Assembly: GCF_020085105.1 (NCBI RefSeq)
Contig: NC_058051.1
Coordinates: forward strand, 282,501-346,500
DNA length: 64,000 bases
Source: Siniperca chuatsi
Taxonomy: Eukaryota; Chordata; Actinopteri; Centrarchiformes; Sinipercidae
Reading direction: 5' to 3'
Notes under the pieces: generated by a model
Database searches by the model: none
What the model was told of the DNA's origin: nothing
What the model saw: the letters and a program-made list of their open reading frames with translations, nothing else
In this document: positions 45,447 to 57,000 of the stretch, in pieces
Layout: the number at the start of each line of letters is the position of its first letter
How positions within the stretch are numbered: position 1 is the stretch's first letter
Position numbers and translations under genes: made by a program

Positions 45447-47860
45447 AGTGTTAAACATTAATCTTATCTGTTAATTGCCAGTGAAATAAGTTGTGATGTT
45501 TAATGGGAGCATATAAAGATAAAATACATGTTGACCTCGATTAGCTGGAAGTTGAGGACATGTTCATTTGTAGTTACTTGGGTTCCAGAAAGCAGCTTTA
45601 GTGAGTTTTTGAAATCTAGATCCCTTTAACTGAGTTGTAGTTACTATGGTAACTTAGTTGGTCAGTTAAAAAAAAGTATCTGGTTGTATCAAACAAAACT
45701 GAAAAAGTGAAACAATCCAATTATTCAATGTACATTCTGTAATTCTAAAGAGACCACAATCATTGATTTTTTTTACTGTAGTCTGACACTTTGAATTCAA
45801 AAACATGGTAAACTACATATTGGTGAACTGAACGAATCTGTTTGCAACTAATGAACGCGAGTGGCGCTGACTCTAGCGGGAGTTAGCGACACTTGGCATG
45901 CTGGTATGGCTAGTGCAACTGGTAATGCAGACGCAGCTATACTGCTGAAGTCAGTTCATATGAATATTTGAAGGAGTTTTATGAACAAATCAATCTGAAA
46001 AAACAAGTCAGAACGTCTGCCACATCCGCAACGAATTTTAAACAACACATCGAGATGAAGCATCCGACCATATCTGCGAGTGAATGATGATCACAAGAAA
46101 TCATTAACAAAGGGTAAGACCACAAGCCAACAGCTGCAAAGTTCCTCCACCCATGTCAAACTCACAGCGTTTTCAAAAGGACGGTTACTTTAGGTCACAA
46201 ATATTTTCCTTGAATGCCCTGTTCAACAGTGTCTGTACCTGCCTTCCCACCTGGACGGCTGAAAATCAGTAACTAATCTGATGAACGATGGCTTTTCGAC
46301 CTTGAAAGGCTGCAGATCTACAATGTAGTCTAGTACAAGCCTGTCTACTTGTTGGGAAACGAAGGTAACCAGTCCTTTACAAAATGCTGCGAGTTTGGCT
46401 TGGGTGGAGGAAGAAATGAACGTGAACTAGTTCATTTTTTGGGACTGTGAGCTTAGTTCAAAATTCAAAACTGTGAAGTGTGAACAGCACAGCTTACTGG
46501 AGAGGGTAACAAGTCCAAACAGAAGTAACTGAGAATCCAACAGGTTAATAGAAATGGGGCAGGAAAAAAGCAGGCAGGAGAGCACAGGTTCAGGATCAGG
46601 TTCAGGTTCAACATTGACGATCTGTCCAGTGAAGTTGTCCAGATCAAAGTTCTCTATTCCTGTCCTGTCATGTGATTTTCACAGGAAACTTCAGGTTCTC
46701 AGCTGTTTAACGTCTTTAAATTTCACTGTGGAAGTTTTTTGTTCTGCTTTCCTAATCACCACAGACTGCAGGATATTTTACTTTCATTTCTGATATATTT
46801 CAGTTACTGATATCAATGAATCAAAACAGAAAGAGCACGATTAATGGAAGGAATACACTCACCACCTGTGCTTGCTGTGATGTCTTGTCCATTTGTCTTG
46901 GCTGAGCAGATGACAGAACTGTATTTATCCACAGGATTGCATGCGTGTTAAACATTAATCTTATCTGTTAATTGCCAGTGAAATTAGTTGTGATAAAGTC
47001 GCTGTTTAATGGGAGCATATAAAGATAAAATACATGTTGACCTCGATTAGCTGGAAGTTGAGGACATGTTCATTTGTAGTTACTTGGGTTCCAGAAAGCA
47101 GCTTTAGTGAGTTTTTAAAACCTAGATCCCTTTAACTGAGTTGTAGTTACTATGGTAACTTAGTTGGTCAGTTAAAAAAAAGTATCTGGTTGTATCAAAC
47201 AAAACTGAAAAAGTGAAACAATCCTATTATTCAATGTACATTTTGTAATTCTAAAGAGACTTGAAAGGCTGCAGATCTACAATGTAGTCTAGTACAAGCC
47301 TGTCTACTTGTTGGGAAACGAAGGTAACCGGTCCTTTACAAAATGCTGCGAGTTTGGCTTGGGTGGAGGAAGAAATGAACGTGAACTAGTTCATTTGTTG
47401 GGACTGTGAGCTTAGTTCAAAATTCAAAACTGTGAAGTGTGAACAGCACAGCTTACTGGAGAGGGTAACAAGTCCAAACAGAAGTAACTGAGAATCCAAC
47501 AGGTTATTAGAAATGGGGCAGGAAAAAAGCAGGCAGGAGAGCACAGGTTCAGGATCAGGTTCAGGTTCAACATTGGCGATCTGTCCAGTGAAGTTGTCCA
47601 GATCAAAGTTCTCTATTCCTGTCCTGTCATGTGATTTTCACAGGAAACTTCAAGTTCTCAGATGTTTAACGTCTTTAAATGTCACTGTGGAAGTTTTTTG
47701 TTCTGCTTTCCTAATCACCACAGACTGTGCAGGATATTTTACTTTCATTTCTGATATATTTCAGTTACTGATATCAATAAATCAAAACACAAAGAGCATG
47801 ATGACAGAAATGTGTTTATCCACTGGATCCAGTGCTGACGTTATGCCTTTGTCATAACTT
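45447..47860. repeat. two direct ~0.96-1.5-kb repeat units, block 2
   Basis: The same units as in block 1. The shared frames start at 46554 and 47513 (959 bp apart, against 964 bp in block 1). The first unit again holds the hAT-derived insert. Confidence 0.85.
45885..46300 (+). mobile_element. hAT transposon remnant with BED-type zinc-finger sequence
   Basis: The translation includes QVRTSATSATNFKQHIEMKHP, typical of the second half of a BED finger in hAT transposases, then TKGKTTSQQLQSSSTHVKLT. Stops interrupt it. Block 1 keeps only the flanks (about 36395-36660). Confidence 0.7.
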
Positions 47861-48190
47861 TGAACTGATTTCTTCTCATCAATAAATACCTAGCTTAAAA
47901 TGTTCTCTTGCACAGCAGGCAGTGCATCGAGCTGCTAACAGTAACGGTGAAGCAGCAAGTGCACGTGTATGAGGAAGTGCGCTTGTTAAAGTTTGCGGTT
48001 GACGGACTTAAGTCTCAGGCTTGGATTTCCTCTTTGAATGTTGAACCAAAGTTCAAGTGTGCACATATGCATTGTGCAATGAAACCTGTTAGTCTGTGCA
48101 CTACTTGGAACTGGATTTATTCACTCTACAAACCTGAATCTGCTTGTGTTAGCAGTTAAAGTTGAACTCCACCGATTTTCCACCTCAGCG

Positions 48191-48270
48191 TCTCCAGGTG
48201 TCTCCAGGTGTCTCCAGGTGTCTCCAGGTGTCTCTAGGTGTTTCCAGGTGTCTCCAGGTGTTTCCAGGTG
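48191..48270. repeat. 10-bp minisatellite, 8 copies (tctccaggtg)
   Basis: Eight contiguous decamers with t/c variants. Three copies are present at 42411-42440. Confidence 0.95.
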
Positions 48271-48815
48271 TCGGGCAGTTCTGCTGCAGATGTTTTAAAG
48301 CAGTATAAAGCCTTTAGTGTCTCAGAGGGAGCTGTGTGACGTCTGCTAAATGTCCTCAAGTGATGTCACTTGAGTCGGCGTCGGTCGGGGCTGAAGACTA
48401 CAAGTTTGAAGATGAAACCAAAGTGTTGGTGTGGAGTCAGAAAGCAGCGAGCTCAGCAGAGCTCTGCAGCTGCTGCTCGTCTCTGCTGGAGGCTGCAGGC
48501 TACATTAGCTGCTGCTAGAGAAGGTTTTGAAAAGTTTTTGCGACCTGGCCTGCACTTTTTTTAATCTCTTAAATCACTTTGGTGTAGATGATAGTGTGAG
48601 GATGACGTCATGGCCTGCAGGAGTGTTTTGACATATCATTTATATAAAAGTAATAAAAGTTCTTGTGCAAGATATGACCTTTGAGTCAGGTACATTTTCT
48701 TAGATTAGATATGTTACTGAAGAACCAGGAGGGAGATTAGCAGAGTGGAAAATGTGCTTTTAGTTTCTCTTTGTCCTTATTTGTGTTTGTACAACAGCCG
48801 GGCTGAGCTGCTCCA

Positions 48816-48857
<42 letters not shown>

Positions 48858-48884
48858 GCACACACACACACACGCACACACAAA
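48816..48884. repeat. (CA)n microsatellite
   Basis: Long CA run with a few cgca interruptions. Confidence 0.93.
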
Positions 48885-49789
48885 CAGGACGTTTAAAACT
48901 GAAATCGGTCCTCACAAAGATAGCAATACAAGACAAAATTGGACATTTGTTCAAAAACGATCTTATGACAAACTGTATTTCTGTTTATGACCTAATGAAC
49001 CTGAGCCCCAGCTCCATTTGCTGAGTAAAGACTGAGACGCAGTAGAAAGCTCGGACCAAATAGAGTTTAGACTTATATTATCAATTTAAATGACTTTACG
49101 ATTTAACAACCAACTCATAACAGGAAGTCCTGCTGCTTTGATTCTAGGTGAAAAGGAGAGCAGCCTACGAAAAAATGAGGCAATTATTTAACAATTTAGT
49201 AACACTTTCATTGAAACCCATGTCTATAATGCATTATAAACATACATAAAGTGCGTTATACTGTGCTTATAATAATGTATAATTATAGTTATAAGCACTC
49301 AAATGTTCTTAACGCTTTATAACAATAATCATAACACATTATAAAGCATTTTATAATGACTTCTCATCTCTACGGTCAAGTATCTTAATACTTTATAACT
49401 GCTGGTCACTCATCATAGTGTATTATAAATCTCATAGTTGTAGTACATTATAATAATTTATAATACATTACAATCACCATTAGAATGCATTATAATGTGA
49501 GTATAAGTGGTCATTGGATGCTTTAAGTAATGACATTGGATGGCCTACCTGCCTGTCTACCTGCCTACCTGTGCGCACTCTGCCCGTGCGCTCATTGCAC
49601 ATGAAAATGTGATTTTGGGGGAGAGGCTTTGGAGGGAGGCCTGAAGGGAGGGGGTGGGATTTTTTCAGTTGGATACTTTCAAAATCTAGTTGCTGCTTTC
49701 TCCAACGTTACCTACCCGAGCTTCAAGCTCTTTACTTGCAGAATGGAAGTAGTACAAGTAGCACAAATGGGACAGCATAGTAACGGATA

Positions 49790-50288
49790 AATACTGAAAG
49801 CCATCTCACCGGACTTCGAAAGTGCTCCAGGTACATGGAGGAGAGTTCCACCTTTTCACCGGACAGAGCTGCTGTTGTTACAAACTGAACGCATGTCTGA
49901 GATGTACTGTGGAGCTTGACCAGCAAGTGCTTGGTAAACCAAAAGGAGGGTTTTGGACTTAATCTGAAGGCAGCAGGTTACAGAGGACTGGAGAGATGTG
50001 GTCAGTTTGGTCCTGGTTAGTGCTCGTGCAGCTGAGTTCTGGATAAGTTGTAGTCTCTGGGTTGTTTTGTTTGGAGGAGAGCTGCAATAATCCAGCCTGC
50101 TCATAACAAACGCACGCATGAGTTTCTCTGAGTCGGTTTAGGAGAAGAAGCCTCTAATTCTGGAAATGTTTCTTAGCTGTAAGAAAGCGACCTTGGTGAT
50201 GCCGCTGATATGATCCTTAAAGCTTAAAGAGTTCACCATCCAAGGCTACTCCTAGGTTTTTAATCTGGTCACGTGTTTTAAGTGATCT
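49790..50288 (-). mobile_element. LINE ORF2 3' fragment (minus strand)
   Basis: The minus frame 50119-49856 includes SRLDYCSS, LQLIQNSAARALTRT, LLLVYQALAGQAPQYISDM, the end of a CR1/L2-clade reverse transcriptase. It is truncated at both ends. Confidence 0.8.
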
Positions 50289-51112
50289 GGGGTCTCATTT
50301 ATAAAGCAGTGCGTAGGATTCATACTAAAAGTGTACATGCGCACAAAAGCTGAAAATGTAGTGCACCAAAAAAAATTATTCATATTTATAAAACCGTGTG
50401 CACGCAAACCTGCAGGCAACTTTCTCTTTAATAATCACAGTCCACCTGGAAATGTGCGCAGGTGGATCAGCCTCATATCCCGCCCTCTACACGCCCACGT
50501 TCAACCATAAATGGTCAATGCAAAGCACCACGTGAATACTGATGCATATAAATGAGCCTGCTTACCATGGCAACAACAGCCGAGAGGAAGACGAAAAAAA
50601 AGGTAGCAAAATATTAAACATTTATGTGGCAAAATTGGAAGAAATCACTTGTACCATCCAAAATGATAATAATACGTTACTTTTACTCTTTACATCCACA
50701 TGATGGATTTTTATGGACTGATTTAAATGTGTGCACGGTGACGCAGTGCGGATCTTAGTATCTATACAACACATTTTAGAACAAGTGACCCCAACACTGA
50801 CTGAGATTCACACATTTGTATCTTGGGATGTGTAAGTCTTTGAGCATCTGTGGTATCTTTGTGGAATAAGGATTGAGATGTTTTGTTATTATTAATCTAC
50901 ATATCATAAAGATATTTTAATAAACTCTTGAAATATATAATGTTATATTGGTCCAGCTCCCTGTCGTTTTACAGTCTGCTGCCATGTAAAAGCATTTTCC
51001 AAAGTCTTAACCCCAAATGATGCAGCTGAACTGTATTATGGATATTTACTTCCGTGAATACAGTTCAGCCCCCAGAGTAACCTGCACCACCCAGTGGAAC
51101 AATACAACCAAG
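50289..51112 (+). mobile_element. Harbinger-like fragment next to copy B
   Basis: It starts ggggtctcatttataaa, has the MATTAERK start at about 50568 and the internal ~400-bp segment, and is cut at acaatacaaccaag, where the LINE begins. Confidence 0.65.
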
Positions 51113-51835
51113 TCTCCAAAAGTAGACCGGGAGCCAGAGCCTTCAGTTATCAAGCTCCTCTCCCGTGGAACCAGGTCCCAGTTTGGGTTCGGGAGGCAGA
51201 CATCATCTCCACATTTAAGAGTAGGCTCAAGACTTTCCTCTTTGATAAAGCTTATAGTTAGGGCTGTCTTGGGTGAGTCCTGAACCATCCCTTAGTTATG
51301 CTGCTATAGGCCTAGACTGCCGGGAGACTTCCCACGATGCACTTCTTTCCTCTCTCCCTCTCCATCTCCATCTATATGCATTTTTATCCCATTACTGCAT
51401 GTTACTAACTCGACATCTTCTCTCTCCCGTAGTTCTGTGCTTTCTTGTTTCTCTCCTCTCTCCTTCTGTCGCTTTCAGCAGGTATTTCTGCCTCCGGAGC
51501 TGCAGAGTCTGGATCTGTGGTTGTGGGCCACCTGCTGCCCCCGTGTTCCTGCAGAGTCTGGATCTGTGGTTGTGGGCCACCTGCTGCCCCCGTGTTCCTG
51601 CTCGACAACTGCTACTACAGTTGTTGTTATTGGCTCTGTTACTGATGCTGACATTATTCTTCCTATAGCTGTCATTCCTATTATTACTAATTACTAATTT
51701 ATTAATATTAACACTACAATTACTATTCTACTATTTAAAAAAAATTAAAAAGTAGGGTCTAGACCTGCTCTATAGGAAAAGTACAATGAGATAACTTCTG
51801 TTATGTATTGGCACTGTATAAATAAAAATAAACTT
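51113..51835 (+). mobile_element. CR1/L2-type LINE remnant, copy B (shorter than the A copy)
   Basis: It corresponds to about 22525-23505 beside gene A: the end of ORF2, the 49-bp minisatellite (two units, 51505-51602) and the tail ending aataaaaataaacttgaact. The RT core present at A is missing here. Confidence 0.8.
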
Positions 51836-51856
51836 GAACTGTAGCTTTCAGCTCAC

Positions 51857-51862
51857 TTTATT
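51857..51862 (-). terminator. polyadenylation signal (AATAAA) for the SecA-like gene B
   Basis: Same conserved position as at 23526-23531 for gene A, on the minus strand. Confidence 0.5.
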
Positions 51863-54009
51863 AAGACAGAAGTATTTCAGACATACGGTTGCATGCTATT
51901 CAGGCCATAATGAGAGAGCATTGTGCAAAGTAACACACAGAATATATTGCAAGTTCATTGTTACCCAGAACATCAGTTTTAATTTAGCTGTAGCACTTGC
52001 AGTTACATTGAATCCCTGAGTGAAACATTTGACGCCATTTTTAAGATAATGCATGAGATGCTGTAGACACAGAGCAGGGGCGCAGTGATAAACAGAATTT
52101 AGGAAAATGTGAACTGGATGCAACCTGGTGGATCTGAAGGTAGCAAGATTACTTTATGGTGGAAGAAGAATTCACCAAGTGCAAAGAGCTTTGTTAAGAA
52201 CATTCCTGTCATCCAAACTGTGGCAGGGATTTGATCAGGTCTGCTTCCCCCTCTCCAAGCCCCGCCTCTATTCTCTTCATCCAATCAGCAGCTCAGCAAC
52301 TACTCATCCATGTCTGAGGCACATCTCAAGCTTTATCCTGTAATATTTCCCAAAATGATTTCCCTACATTACATCCCTTTCTATAGTTACATTATTTCCC
52401 AGCATTATCCTCAGTTACATACAGTTTCTCACTGTTTCTCTGAGCCTTCTGTGATGTCCAGCAAGCAGTTTCTGCCTCTCTGGAGCTCCTCCAGGGTCAA
52501 GCTCTTGCAGAATCACCCCAGCAGTTACTTTGTGCTCACACCAATAGAAAAGGAAATTAGACTGGTACGACATAGAGCTGAAATACACGAGGGGTGTGTT
52601 TGAAAAACTGCCACTCAGTTTCAGTAGCTTGTATAAAAGAATTACAGACTGTATAAGTTGAAAGTTGGCAAATGTTAGCTAGTCGCTAGCTTGCTCCATT
52701 GACGGATACTTATGCTTGATTATATTTTTCTACTTGTTGAGGCTACCACATCGCGTTACGGTTTCATTGATGGATATGTCTTCCATCCTTCACCAGATAA
52801 CAGTTTGGATTTCAATTTGGAAAATATACTTAGGAAGAAATGACAAGCACAGAAAGAGACATTGGAAAATAAAAATATTGTATATCATATCACATGTAAT
52901 AGCTAAAATCCCAAAATGCCTAACTATAAAACAGCACAAACCTGTCTGTCAATGGAGAGCATCATCTGTATTAATTAAAAGGTCTTAATAATTTTCCCAC
53001 CATATATTTATGCATCCCCCTTTTCTCAAAGATACCAAATAGATACAGTTGGGCAGCCATAGTAGGCTAATGTCAATTTTAAATTTAAAATGATCATTAG
53101 TTACAGCAATAGATTTAAAAAAAATAAAATGTCTGATTTCCACATTATGTTTCTATCCTAACCACGTACCATAGTGATTTCTCTTAGATTTCCAGGTACA
53201 ACACGTCAAATAAAAAAAGTAACATAGTACATTTCAGTGGGGGTGTTTACCACTCACAGCCACCGAATTATATGGCCGATGGCAGAACTGCACAGGTGTA
53301 AAATAGCCACGTTAATAGTTATGTTTTATAAAGTTTTACTGCATTATGGAGTTCAGAGGGGTGTAAAGTAGAATAAACTTTGGACTTCTGTAATGGCAAA
53401 TTTGTATTTTTCCTGTCGTTCACTTTTGAGATGAGATAGGACAAGCAGTTAAGATTGTTTCTGTAATGAGCCCCTTGGATAGTAAAATTGTGTTATTTTG
53501 AATTAAACCAAAAGGAAAAGCAATCCTCATTATACATATTTGTTGGGTCTCTGTAAATAATATTATAAAGAGAACAGTCTAGACCTGCTCTGTAGGAAAA
53601 GTGCAATGAGATAACTTCTGTTATGAATTGGCGCCATATAGATAAAACTGAATATCCAGAGAGGTCTCTTGGTTATCATCAGGGAGGTGGAAGATCTCTG
53701 CAGTTTTCATGGTACTTGTTCACCAGTCATATTCTCAGGTGTCGGTTCACTGTAAAAAAGAACACAATATTGTGTTTCTTGCACTTCTGGGTCAATCACG
53801 TTCTACTTACTCCAGTGGCGGAGCCAATTGTTCCCTCATCAGTTTGGGCCTCCTGCCATAGCCGGCAGGTACGGCACTATGAACATGTGGCTCTACTTCA
53901 TGTAGCTCCCGTCCCTTTATTAACTATTCTAATACCATAAACACTCATATATGCATGCTGTATATGTGCTTTATTTTAGTATCATATTAAATGTGATGTT
54001 ACCTTTTCA
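51863..54009 (-). other. 3' untranslated/flanking region of gene B
   Basis: Collinear with 23532-25337. An additional ~400 bp (about 52408-52810) is absent from A; it contains no gene I recognise. A LINE tail lies at 53540-53650. Confidence 0.45.
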
Positions 54010-57000
54010 TTATAGGAGGTTGGAGACTTGCTTCCTGTGTGGGTCGTTTTGATTATTGTAGCCCGCGTTGTTGATCCATGTAGTAATGTTGGTAAGATCG
54101 GTATTTGTCATGACTCCCTTGCCTTGAAACAGGTTGAACCATTTCTGTACCATCTTTGTACTGTGTTGCTGAAAACTCTTTTCAAAAATGGCAAGCCTGG
54201 TTTTACTTATCGTGCTGTTCTGAAAGTTGTTGAAGTTCTTGGTGCTATTCAACTTGAATCTCACATTTGCACCAAGGATCGTCAGTTTGAAGGTGTCCAC
54301 AACATCATCTGTGCTTATGGCGGTAGCTAAGCATGTTCTGAAGGCTTTTGATTTGGTACTGGGAAACTCACAATGTATTTCTGCAGGCACATAAACAGTT
54401 GGAAGTTCACGGCCATGACTTTTGTGCACACCAGGAATCAGGTTGTTATCTAGAGGTGATGAGTTTGTTGCCACTTCAAGCATGGCTTCTGCTAATCTGC
54501 TATTCTGGTTCAATTTTCTAGCTTCCAATATACTATGAACCGGTGGCTGGTGATCTGCATTGATGAAATGTCCAATTCCAGGATTTTTTCTTGAAAATAT
54601 TTTCCATTTTTTGTACTTTTCAACTCTTCCAACCGTTTTCTTAAGTACAGCTTTCTTTTCTTTTATCGTTCTGACAGCTCCCTCTGCCATGTACCAGTGC
54701 CCTCCTCTGATTGCTTCAGTCCACTCTTTGCGCTTGACGAAAGACTCCCATTGGCCTGGGTGTCTGAGGAGAGTGTCGGCCTCCACAGATCGGAGGCGGG
54801 CTGCTTCCAAAGCGATCTCTTTTTCACTGGCCTCTGGTTTCATGCCTCTTGCCAAAGCATGAAACAGGCAGCTCTTGCCCTTGTTGACTATGCTCACTGG
54901 CTGGTTATTGATGGACACATCGTAATGGCCGTCTGGGTATTGGGTACTCTTTGGTCTGTAGATCAGTGTCACAGTTTGACTGGCGGGTTTAGTGCCTGGG
55001 CTCAGCTCCTGCATTTTGGTATGTCTGCCATGGCTGTCCTCTGTTAGGATGACAACTTTAGTGCCAGTGGTTTCTGACAGGACTCTGATATCAAGAATGG
55101 TTCCCGCAGTCATGGGGTTCCTGATCTTTTCAGCATGTGACTGTGAGTGTTTACCTGCCTCTCCTGCAACTTTATGTTTAGAAATTGGCATGTATGCGAT
55201 GTACCTGTTGTTCTGTCCAGCTCTGAGTTTTTCTTCTGTTCTGTCAGTCTTTAAGCCAGTTCTTACAAAACGGCCAATGACGCCATTTACTTGGCCTTGA
55301 AGACGAGAAACAAAGTGACTGGAGAACTTCTGGTGGAACACTTCTACCAAAACATCAGCCAATGTTGCACTGATGATGTCGGCTAAATCCTGTTTGAATT
55401 TCTTCAGCATCTCAGTGTCTGAAGCAGACAGCTCATTTACCTTCACTTTCTCTGAAAACCCTTTTTCTTTTGTAAATATATTCAGCTGTTCATGAAGGTT
55501 TGAGAAAAACCTGTCGGAGAGGCTGTTCACTGCGATGATGGCGTCTCCTGCCAGTGTTGCCATGTGAAAAGTTTGGATGGCTGTCAGAATTACAGTTGCT
55601 TTTCCTTTGGCCTCGGCTTTAACTTTGTCAATCACTTTGGAGAAGGCCGAGTTAATCTTGTTCTGCCAGCTGAGGTTTGCATAGAATGGCTGTACTGCAG
55701 TGTTGCTTAACTTTCTGAAAATGGCTAGCAGTTCACTCTTTCTGTTTTCATCCTCCAGGAGATCACGAAGTTGCTTTTTATCCTCAATGTGTGAGAGGAT
55801 AATGGAGTCTACTAACGTAGCCAAGGGCTCTTTTTCTATGTTGGATTTCACGTCGTCAACAATTCCCTTTTCCAGCTTATTTTTGATGCCGTTTAGTATT
55901 TGTGTCAGTATTTCCTCTTCTACCTTCCCCAATCCATAGGTAATGATTTCCTCTACCATTATTTTAGCAGTGTGTTTTACTGCATTCTTCATATTTGTCT
56001 TTGTGACAACACTTAAACCATCTTTAGCCTGTCTGGAGAGAAACTTTGGCATAGACTTCAGTTGTTTGCCGAATCCCTTAATTAACATTTTAGAAGATTT
56101 GATGCCCTTTGCGATCAGCTTTCCAACCCCATACCCAATGAGAGATACACCTATAGAAATGGCTTTTTCTATAGCCCATGCTTTCCAGCTGAATTCTCCT
56201 GTCACCATGGACTCTATGCCATAGATGCAGTCTGATATTCCTTCAGTGATGAGTCCCATGCCGACTTGAGCCAATGTACCAAATGTAAATGCAGTGAGCA
56301 GTGCTCCTCCAATAATCTGTAAAACTCCAAGACTGAATACCAGCAGAGCTTCCCATGGGAAACGAGGCTCCTCTTCCACAGAAAATACATATTGCAATCC
56401 TTGACTGTAGAGGTGGTAGGCTTCCACTTGGAGATCTTCGTCAGCACTCGACACCAGAGAGAAAATTGGTAATTTTTTAACGATTGCATCCCTCCCTCTT
56501 TCTTTTATTTCATCCAGCTTTTGGATGGCCTCACTAATGTTTTTGTCAAAGTACCCCAACATGCTGCACTTGGTTGTTAACTGTTTTTCAAGGCTGGTTG
56601 GGTTACTGTTGGCTGAGTCTGCAGAGGACATCTTTACAAACTGCAGACAGACCATGGATTCCTCACTGAGATACTTCAGAGACTCCTGTGCCTTCATTAG
56701 ATCATCTCTGGCCTTAGTGAGGTAATCTGCATTTTGCTGCTTTATAGTGCAGTACGCATGAGTGTAAAAAGCTATGGCTGCCCAACTTTCATCTTGTTTC
56801 ATGGCTTTTTCAAATAGCCTGGTGCTGACGTCCCATTGTTTTTCACTCAGCGCGATATTTCCAAACTTGATGTAGTGATAAATGCTAGAACACGGTGAAG
56901 TCTGACTTTGAGACTGACATTTTGCCAATGACAAATCAGCCTTCAAACTCTTTTGCAATTCATTTCTCTTCAACTGGTCAATTTCTTCTGATTTAGTTTG

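Larger units (their letters stand above)
44891..49795. repeat. segmental duplication block 2 (paralogue of 35421-39600)
   Basis: Collinear with block 1. Main differences: an extra ~187 bp of hAT sequence at about 45903-46090, a longer 10-bp minisatellite and a longer CA run. The ~300-bp AT-rich palindromic part (49300-49500) is more complete than in block 1. No gene was recognised. Confidence 0.85.

Noticed and set aside
36917-47857. The 79-117-codon frame starting MGQEKS (four copies) as a gene family
   Set aside because: The C-terminal halves differ by frameshift between copies. The opposite strand is equally open, and no domain, splice context or start context supports coding.
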